In this document: positions 13,086 to 31,100 of the stretch, in pieces
How the letters are laid out: every line of letters begins with the position of its first letter
Position numbering within the stretch: position 1 is the first letter of the stretch
Assembly: GCA_963931865.1 (NCBI GenBank)
Contig: OZ007518.1
Coordinates: 1,518,888 to 1,582,887 of the forward strand
From: Axinella damicornis
Lineage: Eukaryota > Porifera > Demospongiae > Axinellida > Axinellidae
Length of the DNA: 64,000 nt
Direction: 5' to 3'
The notes under the pieces: generated by a model
Seen by the model: the letters and a program-made list of their open reading frames with translations, nothing else
What the model was told of the DNA's origin: nothing
The model's database searches: none
Position numbers and translations under genes: made by a program

Positions 13086-14279
13086 GTACCATATCCTACA
13101 ATGTATACGGAAATCAGCGGTACTACAGCACTTGAAACCAATCACTCAAAGCATGAGCTTGCGAACTGCACTACAAATGGTGTGTCTGCATGGTAGCCTC
13201 GTTCCCAGACCAGGGCTGCTATTCCTCCAGTGTTGATCGCATAATGCATTCAGTATGCAAAAACGGTGGGTGTGCGAAAACTGGAGGTGAAGGAAGGCCT
13301 GTGAACAGCGCTAGTGTATTGGCTCTCTTCTCTCACTGGGGAGGAAGCTGTCCACCACTAGGGTTAGTTTGCTCTACCTGCTTGTGTTTCATTCAGACTT
13401 TGCACTTGGACTTCAGTCTGTGGTGGTAATTCCCTGCACAACATGGTCGACCACAGAAGATCCTGTTTGTACATAGTCAGGAAAAGCACATTAAGTTTTG
13501 ATTGTGAGATATGAATTGTCCATGTATGGTCCCAGTAACTTGGTTGCATGTTGGCAACCACTGAGCTTAGAACAGGAAGCAAAGGGTAGTGTGATTAGTA
13601 CTGATTACCACACATACGTAGCTTGCAGTGGATGACTAGCCTCGTTTCCAAGCCTCACCAAGCTGGGCGGGGCTTGGGAAGAGGCTAAGGGATGATCTAA
13701 TACACCAAGGCCTGAACTGGTACGTAGTTGCTCGGAAATATAGTCACCTTTTTGTGATTACATCATCCTCACATGAGATTATGTGCCAGACTCCTCGCTC
13801 GTAGTGTACCGCAGCGAACAGCTAGCCTCATTCCCAGGCTGTCTCCCGCTCCGTTTTTGATCGCATACGTGACCTTTGAACCCCCGTCAGAAAAGCGCTA
13901 GCGAACAGCAGCCTGGGGAGTGGTCTATGGAGGATATTATGAGTGCTGCAGAATAAGCACGAGGCTGTTGATTTGCAGGATACAAACTGCAGCACAGGAT
14001 AGATATCATTTTGATAGCTACTTTATCAAAGGACTATGACGTCATTGGTGGCAATAAACAGCAGCTGCAGCGGATTGTGTTTCTGATGTCAGATTAGGTT
14101 CTCGGATGAAAGATCATAGCGCTTCGATTTGGCCACAAAACAGTCTCAGACTTCAACTCATTAGCACCGATCCTCCGCAAGAATCAAGACTCCGTCATAG
14201 CTGTAACGATTTCGTTGTTCATGCCACGTACCCTTCTGGTTACAACGCTGGGTTGTGGCTCAGCTGTGGGCGTGTCTGG

Positions 14280-14425
14280 GGTGCGCATGGTGCTCACATG
14301 TGTCTTACATGTTGGTCACATGCATCTTACATGTTGGTCACATGCTGGTCACATGCATCTCACATGCTGGTCACATGCGTCTCACATGCTGGTCACATGC
14401 GTCTTACATGCTGGTCACATGCATG
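14280..14425 (+). repeat. CATGCTGGTCACATGCRTCTTA minisatellite
   Basis: Six or more units of 11-22 bp alternating CATGYTGGTCA and CATGCRTCTYA. Confidence 0.85.
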
Positions 14426-14772
14426 TCATGTGTTAGGGGCATGCAGAAGGAACCGTCTTTTTACCTGTAGCCACATGCACAGGGAAGCTACATGTATTAA
14501 TATTATATTTAAAGCTGCAGATACTTGGCGTTTATCCACTTGATTGACAACCTCCCCACCCACAGAATCAGTACCTTCTGGTGACAGTTTTAAGCTTGAG
14601 ATACAGAGAGAGAGAGACCGGTAGAGGAGAGAGAGTGAAACGTGACCTGGGGGAGAAGAGGAGTACGAACGAGGAAAGAGATAACAGTACGATCGAGAAA
14701 AGAGAGAGGAAAAGCGGTGAAAGGAGAGAGAGGGAAAATAGACTGAGAATACGAGTCTGAAGAATTCACAGT

Positions 14773-21063
<6,291 letters not shown>

Positions 21064-21100
21064 GCTCACGGAAAGAGACAAGGGTAAGTGACTGGGTATG

Positions 21101-21192
21101 GACCATGTGCCTGTGTGAGCGTAGACCATGTGCCTGTGTGGGTGTAGACCATGTGCCTGTGTGGGCGTAGACCATGTGCCTGTGTGAGCGTA
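21101..21192 (+). repeat. 23-bp minisatellite, four copies
   Basis: Units ACCATGTGCCTGTGTGRGYG followed by TAG, just 3' of bHLH-PAS A. Confidence 0.85.
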
Positions 21193-22710
21193 GCTCCATA
21201 TACGGAAAGTATACTACTTCTGCATACTGGCCGCCATTGTGTAGGGCACTAGAGTAGCAGTGATGTCCATGTGGACCTCTAGTTTGGCTCCCTACCAGCA
21301 GTACTGACAGCCGGATCGCTTGGTGGCTTACGTCGAATTCGTATAATTAGAAGAACAGAGCAACGGTAAACCTGAAATGATTCAACCTCGGCAGCAGATC
21401 CAATAAGCATGTTACACAGCACGCCTGCATGCAAACCGACTTGCACAGTTACTACAATAGGTATGAGTCTCTTCACGGTTATCTGACCCTGTTGCTCCAA
21501 AACGATCCGATAACATGCTTAGTGGCTTCTGTATGTTGTAAAGCTGGTAGCAATACATGTCATACTGTAGTGATTTAGATGCGACCTATGGTAGCGTTCA
21601 ACAGACAGCTCACAATCCCGTCGCTGTACAAAATTCACAAAGCCGCACCCATTTAGGCACATGGTCATAGTCCTCAGAGGGTGGGCACCTGTCAATTTTG
21701 GAAAAGCCTACCATATGCAATCTCTGCCACTGAAGTCCCAGTTAATTATTGAACACCATACACCTGCATATAGTTACAGAGGAATGATAATTTCCACCAG
21801 TTCTCAACCAGAGTAGGGCACACAAATAGGGAATTTCCCTACTCAGACTATCAAGGAATATGGCATGCAGAATGTCGCTAATAATAGCTGTACATAACAC
21901 AAATCGCTTCACTGACAAGTATATTAGCAGATTCTCTACATGTTATGTAGTAAGGCTGGCCCTCTCAACTAGCTGAAATGTAGAGGTCTGTTTTTGTGCC
22001 AAAATTGGCACATTTTAGAACCATGCCAATAAGTTATTTTGGAATTAAACCTAAAATGGCAGAACCAGCACTCCTGTTCTATAGGGTGACTGATGTGTCA
22101 TTTCTGCCAAAAATCGACCAATGAACCAAAATTGGTATTGGGAATAGACTTAGAAGGGAACGTTTTACTAGGTATGTGAATGAGATATGAAGCTGGGAAT
22201 TGTGGCGTTGTGGTCAGCACAAAGAGAGCTTTCTAATGATGTCCTTAAAATGATTTTTGATCTCAATCACATTTGTGACAAAAATCGCACTCGACCAAAG
22301 GCTATAATCCATGGTTTTTCATGATTTTGGGTCAAAATTCAACCAACGGCAAAATGGACATCGTTCGAAAGCTCTATTCATGCTGATCACAATGGTGCAA
22401 GTCCCAGCTTCGTATCTCCTTCCCAGCCCAAGATACCTAGCATATTAGTTTAAGCTATAACTGCTCCTTGGCAACCTACATGTACGTACCCAACACAGCA
22501 GCTTTTAGCATTCGTGTATACTGTAAACCATCAAAAATGGGAGATGTAGAACCTAGAAGGCCTGGAAATAAATGAAACAGGAGTGCTGTTTTTCTTTGTA
22601 AAGACAAGAGTGAAGTCCACACTCCACAGCTAGTATATAAGGTGCGGCCTAGGTGATGGGATAGTACAGTGCATGGAACCTCTTTGAGAGATATCGATAT
22701 CGGAGACTAC

Positions 22711-23062
22711 GTACCGTATATTGGGTTATTTTCGTGTTGAATAACGTTCGCGTAATAATTATTCGTGTTGAAAAATTTTCGCGAACTCAAGGAAAGTGAA
22801 CTCACGAATACGTGTCAAGCCATAGCGATGAGGAGTACGAACGAGAATGCTGCGTTCGAGGCTACCATGTGTATCAGGAGATCTGGGAGGCAGCTGTTTG
22901 TGACCGAGAACCAAGAAACCGTACTGATTGACACGCCGTGGCAGTGTTGAAGGACAGCGTCATCATAGGACACATTACCGAAAAAAATTTGCGAGATAAA
23001 TTTTCGCGATTGGAGGCATTTGCGAAAATATTTTAACACCGAAAATAACCCAATATACGGTA
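22711..23062. mobile_element. MITE with 26-bp termini and TA flanks
   Basis: Left end CCGTATATTGGGTTATTTTC is reverse complementary to the right end; TA on both sides. A Tc1/mariner-type non-autonomous element is likely. Subterminal regions also carry inverted TTTCGCGAA-like motifs. Confidence 0.75.
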
Positions 23063-23780
23063 TATTGGGAAGTCTAATGCTGAACTAAAGCAAAAAAGTG
23101 GGTGTCCTTTGTATAGAGGTTGTCCTTTATTCAGAGGTTCTGCTGTATTTCAGAACCTACAATGACTATTTCACGATGCATATCTTATCTCAAACGGATG
23201 ATACGATTTCTCCCCACAGGCCCAACATTCATCTCTGCCTACAGACGTTATTTGTGTGGAACTCTGCTGGTACATCTCACTTCCCTCCTGAATGCACAAA
23301 CTTACTTACTAAGTATGTACAGTGTTGTAATGAATTTTTGTCTGTATTATGTATGTCTTTTGCGGCGCGCGCTCACTGAAATGGGTGGAGGATAGGACTC
23401 TGCTTCCGGATGGAAACAAGCCTGACTTCCGCTTTGGTAAAAAAAGGTGTGCTGTAAACAGTACCCAGTATGCAACGGCCCAAGTCGTGATTTCCTGCGG
23501 CCGGTCGATCTCTGGAGAGTTGTATGCGTACTGTTCAAGCTGGATGCATGGCGTTCGACGTCCAACAAGCCATGGTGGACGGGATCATGTCCGGGCCCCC
23601 CAAAGCGACCTTAACCCTCGATGCGCAGAGATCCGTGCACCAAGGAGTTCTACAGAAACGATGCAGGGTAAGCAGCTGTACTTGCAAGCCTTGTGTAAAG
23701 GGGAAACAATCTCGGAGGTGGACGATGATTATATCTTGTACCACCCTCGTTGGATGACATCATTGCACTATAGTACGGTG

Positions 23781-24209
23781 TAGGGACAGGCCCATTATTC
23801 TAAAAAAAGTCCCTATTATTCTATTCCTTAATTCCCCCGTTTTTATCCTATTATTCCTGAATTTCCCCCTATTATTCCCACAAATATTCTACTTCAATTA
23901 ACAGAATTTTACAAACATTTCCACTTTTGGGCTAAGTTTGACAAACTCGGACGACTTTCAGACTCTCCACTCACTCCAGTTAGATCACTCATCACACAGG
24001 TCTCGCCACTAGACTCTGGCTAAGGCTCAGTGATACTAGTACTACCTCAGGCTGCCATTTTAGTACTGATGATCATGCGCACACGGTTAATGACATGACG
24101 CAATGACATCATTGCAATGCAATTCGTGCCTATTATTCTCGCATTATTCCCATTCCAAAATTTCCCCTATTATTCCAAAAGAAATTCCCGCATAATGGGC
24201 CTGTCCCTA
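23781..24209. mobile_element. 429-bp hAT-like non-autonomous element
   Basis: Termini TAGGGACAGGCCCATTAT and its exact complement; 8-bp direct duplication GTACGGTG at 23773-23780 and 24210-24217. AT-rich interior with TATTATTCC repeats, no transposase. Confidence 0.88.
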
Positions 24210-25111
24210 GTACGGTGCTACAAAATTATGTTCCTAGTGTGAGATGTCCACCCCACAAATTGTAGGGTGGACAACTCGCATGGTAAGGTAAGGGAGGGGT
24301 TTTGGATAGCACCACAGTTTAGAACAACAGTACAGAATTGAAAATATGAAGCTGCAGTATGCATATGCACTCAAATAATGGGAGTTGCTATGAAGGAAAT
24401 GATGGGTCTGTGAAGTGCTGTGTGCAAACCCCCTACCATCTTGTACCCCCTCCCGTACCATATTGAGTTAGTATCACATTTCGAAGGGGTCTTGGCTGTG
24501 AGAGACTGTGCAGTCATTTTAGTGACCTGGCTACGTGCCGGCCGGGGGGGGGGGGGGGGGGGGGGGGGGGATTCTGGCTTCTGGTCAAATGCATTCCTTA
24601 CCTGTTTTCTGCATGCAGTGTGTGTACTGTCAAAGGTGAGACTTCAATCAGCTCTTACAACATCACACACCAGGAAGGAATTGTATCATTGAGGCAATGG
24701 CATACTGAAGCAAACTCACAGGACTAGAGAGCGCACACAAACCATGATAGCTAATGTACCACCTGGAACTGCTCTAGTGTACCCGGCCTCGTTATGTGAT
24801 TAGCTATAGTTCAGTTAACATTCCAGAAATTAGCCCTATTGCATACCAATCATGCTACCCAGAGAGATACATTTGGTATTTACCAGTAATGCTGTGTAGT
24901 CTTGCATGACGATTATATGCTCTAGAGTACAGCGTGCAGGACCTCAGGGCTTCCAGAGCCAGAGCAGCTATGCATGGAGTCAAATACTGAGTGTAGCTCC
25001 CTCCTTTCATCTCAGCTCTCACAAGCGTGCGACCAGACCACATGTACGCAATGATGCAGGAAATACTAGTATAGCTTTACTAAAGTGCTAGAGGAGCGCC
25101 AAGCCATGCTT

Positions 25112-25268
25112 ACTAGTTAAAGTATTGCAGCGAGTGCACTACGAGAAATATTGCACAAGGGCGTGGTCGAGAGGCTAGTATAGCACGAGGCAAAGTTGAG
25201 TGCTATATTAGCCTTGAGACCGTGCCCGCAAGCAATATTTTCCATAGTGCACGAGTACTTTAACTGGT
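25112..25268. mobile_element. Foldback/MITE, ACTAGTTAAAGTA termini
   Basis: Arms of ~70 bp (AGTGCACTACGAGAAATATT and complement) form an imperfect hairpin. Confidence 0.65.
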
Positions 25269-25574
25269 ATATTGCAAAATCTACGGAGCGCTTTTTCCGG
25301 TGCTATATTGTCCAGTGGAAAATATACCGCACTATATATGTGCATTATGGAAAGTAATTCCGCCCTTCATCTTCTATGGCTTCATACAGTTTACTGCATT
25401 GTGTCCTGATGGTGTGCTAATGGTGAAGCACTGTTGGTAGTTGCTGATGCATTCTTGTTCCCAGACCCCCAACGTGCACCCGTGTGTGCGTCCTAGGTCT
25501 TGGAACGAGACTATTGCTACGTAATGATGCTACACAGCCCTGTATACTAGTGTACAAATCCTTTTGTTCCGTAG

Positions 25575-28141
25575 TTGTGCTGGAGACCACGATATGTTGA
25601 ACTCATATCCGACCCTGCGGACTATCCTGGTAAGCCATGAGGAAACTATAAGGAAACCAAAACCCCTCCCACTCAGGTTGCATTGTGTTTCCATGGCGAC
25701 AATTATTAAGTAGCTCTAAGTGCAAGGTGGGAAGCAAGGCTTCTGATTGGGCAGGTAAAGGGAAAGGGGGATCATGTTATTACTACTGTAAGGTATGTGA
25801 ACTTTGAATTAATCTCAATGTCAGCTTTACCAGTTCTGCAGTAAAAATATTGCCGTGGTCAACCTTGCAATAACATTGGATATACGTAATGCACCGCATT
25901 CCTAGAATTCCAGTTACGTCACAACCTTACTGGCAGCTGCAGTAGGTGAGCATGAATATCATCCTGCTTTAGGTACGTGTAGCTGACCTGTGAATACAGT
26001 AAGGTTGTGACGTCAGTCGCTCAAACATCATTTATTATGTATTGTGTACAGTCGCAAGTGCTGTTCATGCATAAGAGTTTGGGAGCTGGGGGTTACCCAA
26101 ATGGAGGTACGCTGACAGCTTGCCTGGTGACTCGGCTGTCACGACAGTGGCTTCCATTTTTCCTTCATGACAGTCTCAACTCCATGCACGATGACCACTG
26201 TCCTGGCCATTGATCTGGTGCATGCAATATGGCGTACGGAAATCTTTCATGGCGAAACAAAGGCACTGAGCAAAAACAAAAAACAACAAAAAAAAACCAG
26301 ACCAGGAAGATAAAAAAGGCTGAAAACCATGTGACAACCTATGTGTCCAGCTAGACTGGCTACTGGCATTAGTACAGTACCAATGAACTGGATCTGCGTA
26401 CATCGGGCAAGTATTCTCGCCTCACTCACACTTAGACTCTAAAGCTCCTCATTCTCTTAAAATTCAGTGGCTATAATGTGTGCAGCTTGCTCATGCTCAC
26501 TCTGCATACGTAGTTTGGTAGTTAGCCTCTGTGTATGGTGTGGTGCCATGAGGCTCTTCTTCATAGCACTCACTGGTCTTGTGGTGTGGAGCCATGAGAC
26601 TCTCCTTCATAGCACTCACTGGTCTTGTGGTGTGGTGCTGGAAGCTCTTCTTCACAGCACTCAGCTGTAGTTGTAGTGTGTGGTGTGGTGCCGTGAAGCT
26701 TTCTCATTGGGCATCTGGAAACCCTAGTTACATGGGAGCTTATGCAGCTGGGTAGATCAAGTTTCAATTGTACATGAATATTATGCTATACTGTCAGCCC
26801 GTAGATAGTCATCAGTGGGAGGAAGAACTGAGATTACTTACCAGCACTGTAGCCATTGAAGAGGTACAACCTTATATCCATCAAAGAGGTAGATCAATTA
26901 GGCTGCAAATGCCTTGAAGTCCTTGCTCATCATTTTTGTAAAATTAACATTTGAAGTTGGTATGTTTAACATCCAAGGACCAACGACCACCGCACACTAT
27001 GTGCCATAATCCAAACCGGCCACTGCATGATCCCTGTGGGCTGCTCGCTCAGGCTTGCCCCAGCTACCTGGCTAAATCAAGCAATACTTTAAAGTAGCCT
27101 CGTTCCCAGGCCTACCCCGTTTTTTCTGTTCTTCGGTTTGCATTGACGGATGTGGAAGAGCGGCGCGGCAAAAAATGAGGAAGTCCTGCTATTATCCATC
27201 ACGTGATTGATGTCTGGTGGACATAGAGGGGTGTGGCCCAACCGCAAATAAGTTTAGGAACCGGCCGACGAAGTTGTGTAGGTCGTCTGAGAGCCTCGAC
27301 TAGCAGCGGAGTTCGAACCGAGCCGACTGGATGATGAACTGCTTCAGGACCTGCTGAAATGACTACGCCCCCCCTCCCCCCCCCCCCCCCCCCCCCCCCC
27401 CTCCCCCCCCCCCCCCCCCCCAACCCCCCCACCTCACGTCCACCTCACGTCACTCACGTGATGAATGATACCAGGCCTTTGCCGCTCTTCCGCATCCGTG
27501 TATTATTGTCAACGCAAACTGAAGAACAGAAAGAACGGGGTAGGCATTGCATCGTTCTTATGTCATGACTGGTCCTTCTGGCGTGTGGACAAGCATGGTA
27601 TTGTTCCATTGGCAATAATTATTATGCCAACTTTGAACATATAAGAGCAGCCGGTTTTGTGATTGCGCAGATTGATGTTGTGTGGTTCAACCATCCTTGG
27701 ATGTGATCCACATAAGGGCACGGCTTTGTGCATGATGGTTTAGCCTTAGTGTCACCAGGTTGGGGGTACATTGTGGTGTCCTTCAACAATGGGACACTCT
27801 GCAAGCGAGGGAAAGTTTGTGTAATTACCAGCACAAAAACACCATTTCTGTGGCTTGAAGATTTTGATAGGCTCAATTTGTGGTGCCTTGTATATTTTGC
27901 ATATTACCATTTATAGAGGTAATAGTGCTTACATATATTGCCATACAAATTAGTGTATTAACTGTGTAAACAGCTTTGAACTGTTTCCTTTTACACAATT
28001 CATGTTACTGAGTAAGTTTATGTAAGCTGGACCTCTATCCCCTAAATAGCTTAAGGTCACTATAATTTAGTATTAAATTGTGGGTACTAATTATCCCATG
28101 TACATGCCCACAGCAAGGGATAAGTGATCAGTTTGTGTCCA

Positions 28142-28174
<33 letters not shown>

Positions 28175-31100
28175 GGAGCACACAAAAATCAGCAGTGAAG
28201 GCCTTGTTGAAGGCAGTTAATCGTCAGAATTCAGAAACATACTGGCGTCTACATAACTCACAGACCGGAGAAGCAGAGAAAAGCTGTGCAAGTACCCTTG
28301 TGTCCACTTGACCGCACTGTGTTTCTAGCATTACTGCCACAACTTACATTCTGCATGCTGACAATCAGTGTGTTAAAAATTGGGAGGCCTAGCTATCTCA
28401 TCATGCATGCTGTATTAATAATCAGCGGTAGGCCTACCTGTTAGCCTCGTTCCCAGTCCCACGCCCAGCTTTTCGTCGCCGCTTAGTACGGTAAAGCGGG
28501 GAGGGCCTGGTACATTTCCTCACGTGAGTGACGTCAAGGGTAGAAAGGGGTAGAAAGACCGGAATTTTAACGTGGGCGTAGTGGGTCTCAGAACAGCAAG
28601 AAGAGCGAAGGTACCAGGTAACACACCACACGTATCTAGCTAGCGGGGGGCGACTGTCATACTCACCGAGCGTTGAACGTGTAGATGGCTGAATAACACG
28701 CAAAAAGTAGCGTCTTCGTTCTGAAAATTTTGCGGTTTTTCAACTACGTCATGCTCACGTGAGGAAATGTACCAGGCCCTCCCCGCTTTACCGTACTAAG
28801 CAGCGACGAAAAGCTGGGCGTGGGACTGGGTACGAGGCTACCTACCTGTATCACGTCAAAGTAGCGCACGGGGAACATGCTCTGCTGAGCAACTAGTTTT
28901 AGCCAATTGAACGTATAGCAGATTTAGCTGGTATTACTAGAGTCTCGTGCCCAGACCGTATTGAGGGTCTGGGAACGAGACAAGTATTACTGGTAACTGT
29001 TGTATCACAGAATCTCTAAATCTGGCAACTGCACTGCTGGTGGGCTAATGCAAGAGATGATGACATCATGATGACATCATCCTGCACTCCTGGTACATGG
29101 TGGGCTAATGCAACAGGGGCAAACTCGCTTTCAGAATGATGCCTCAGGTCTTATACTCTCACCTTGTGCAAGAGATGATGACATCATCATGACATCATCC
29201 TGCACTCCTGGTGCATGGTGGGCTAGTGCAACTGGTAGGACAAACTCACTTCTCTTACTCTGTATCATCCGCGGGCTGCTTCAATGGTGATAGGCGGCTA
29301 TAGTTTCAGCTCACTCCAATTAACACACAATCGTGTGTGGGACATCACCTACTGCCCACATGATTGTTTTTTTGTTTTTTTGTTTTTTTTTTGTCGGGAG
29401 AAAACCTACATTGATGCATCCTGAAGAGTATCTTCCATGAAAAGATGTGAGCAATTTTCTTATAGGCCACTACACACTAGTATTGTCAACTAGTTGAGAG
29501 GGCAAGCCTTACCCTACAGCATGCCATTTCCTGATCAGTGATTCAGAAGTGATTTATGCTGTATACACTAGCCTTGCCCCAGGCCTCCACACCCAGCTTT
29601 TGTCGCTTGTAGTGCTGCAAGCAACAAAAGCTAGCTGGGCGTGGAGGCCCGGGACCGGGACGAGGCAGAGGAGGGAGGCCCCGGGGACAAGGCTAGTGTA
29701 CAGCTGGCAATGACTTTCTGTCAATTACTCAATTAGTCCTACAAGCCAATTAGTTGACTGGGGAAATTTTGTCTGTTTTTCTGTTTTTCAGCCCTAGTTG
29801 GTCTGCAAAGAAGTGAAGTGGGGGTTCCCTCCTACACTTGTGTAGTATTGTTGGTCTCTGTGGCTACACTAGCAAACAGCTGACTTAAACTTCTCTCAGC
29901 CCCCTCTTCAAGGTTACAACAACTGTTATGATGATTCACTAATGGAACACCCCACATAATGCCAGCATAGTAGTATCTACATAGGCTGCTGCATAGAAAT
30001 ACTAGTATTACCTGCTGTTGTATGTTGTGTGGATGGACCAATGGTACACAAAGATATACAAAGGTACACAAGGATGCACAAAGGTATCCAAAAGGTATAC
30101 AAATTTGAGCAAAGGTACTGAACTGAGAGTCCTCCCTTTGGGGGACACTGAACTGAGGGTCCTCCCTTTGGGGGAACACTGAACTGAGGGTCCTCCCTTT
30201 GGGGGACACTGAACTGAGGGTCCTCCCTTTGGGGGAACACTGAACTGAGGGTCCTCCCTTTGGGGGGACACTGAACTGAGGGTCCTCCGTTTGGGGGAAC
30301 ACTGAACTGAGGGGGCCCTCCCTTTGGGGGGACACTGAACTGAGGGGGCCCTCCCTTTGGGGGAACACTGAACTGAGGGTCCTCCCTTTGGGGGGACACT
30401 GAACTGAGGGTCCTCCCTTTGGGGGAACACTGAACTGAGGGGGCCCTCCCTTTGGGGGAACACTGAACTGAGGGGGCCCTCCCTTTGGGGGAACACTGAA
30501 CTGAGGGGGCCCTCCCTTTGGGGGAACACTGAACTGAGGGTCCTCCCTTTGGGGGGACACTGAACTGAGGGGGCCCTCCCTTTGGGGGAACACTGAACTG
30601 AGGGGGCCCTCCCTTTGGGGGAACACTGAACTGAGGGGGCCCTCCCTTTGGGGGAACACTGAACTGAGGGGGCCCTCCCTTTGGGGAATACTGAACTGAG
30701 GGGGCCCTCCCTTTGGAGGAACACTGAGCATGAGAGTCCTCCCTTTGGGGAACACTGAACTGAGGGCCCTCCCTTTGGGGGAACACTGAACTGAGGGTCC
30801 TCCCTTTGGGGGAACTCTGAACTGAGAGTCCTCCCTTTGGGGAACACTGAACTGAGGGCCCTCCCTTTGGGGGAACACTGAACTGAGGGGGCCCTCCCTT
30901 TGGGGGACCACTGAACTGAGGGGGCCCTCCCTTTGGGGAATACTGAACTGAGGGGGCCCTCCCTTTGGAGGAACACTGAGCATGAGAGTCCTCCCTTTGG
31001 GGGAACACTGAACTGAGGGGGTCCTCCCTTTGGGGGAACACTGAACTGAGGGTCCTCCCTTTGGGGGAACACTGAACTGAGGGGGCCCTCCCTTTGGAGG

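Larger units (their letters stand above)
7063..14772. other. Intergenic region between dynein and bHLH-PAS A
   Basis: No convincing gene. It holds poly(C) at 7329-7345, a CpG-rich stretch at about 7630-8560, a large foldback at 8919-9510, minisatellites at 10033-10118, 12690-12945 and 14280-14425, poly(G) at 12648-12672, and several TAGCCTCG-family hairpins (11755-11815, 13005-13085, 13640-13690, 13823-13915). The last 200 bp before the ATG at 14773 are purine-rich (GAGAGA). A TATATTTAAA motif at 14504-14513 is a weak candidate core promoter. Confidence 0.6.
21193..25574. other. Interval between bHLH-PAS A and first recognised exon of the PH-PTB gene
   Basis: Should contain the 5' exon of the PH-PTB gene, not found. 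Holds two terminal-inverted-repeat elements (22711-23062 and 23781-24209), poly(G) at 24541-24570 and a foldback at 25112-25268. At 23491-23670 a reading frame ends at a good donor (GTAAGC), but the protein is not recognisable. Confidence 0.5.

Noticed and set aside
24628..24644. 17-bp microexon between GCATGCAG and GTGAGA
   Set aside because: Does not supply the phase-0 end needed before the PH exon at 25575; likely chance.
28140..28172. CRISPR-like array (GTCT repeats)
   Set aside because: Simple tetranucleotide microsatellite in a eukaryotic genome; no spacers.
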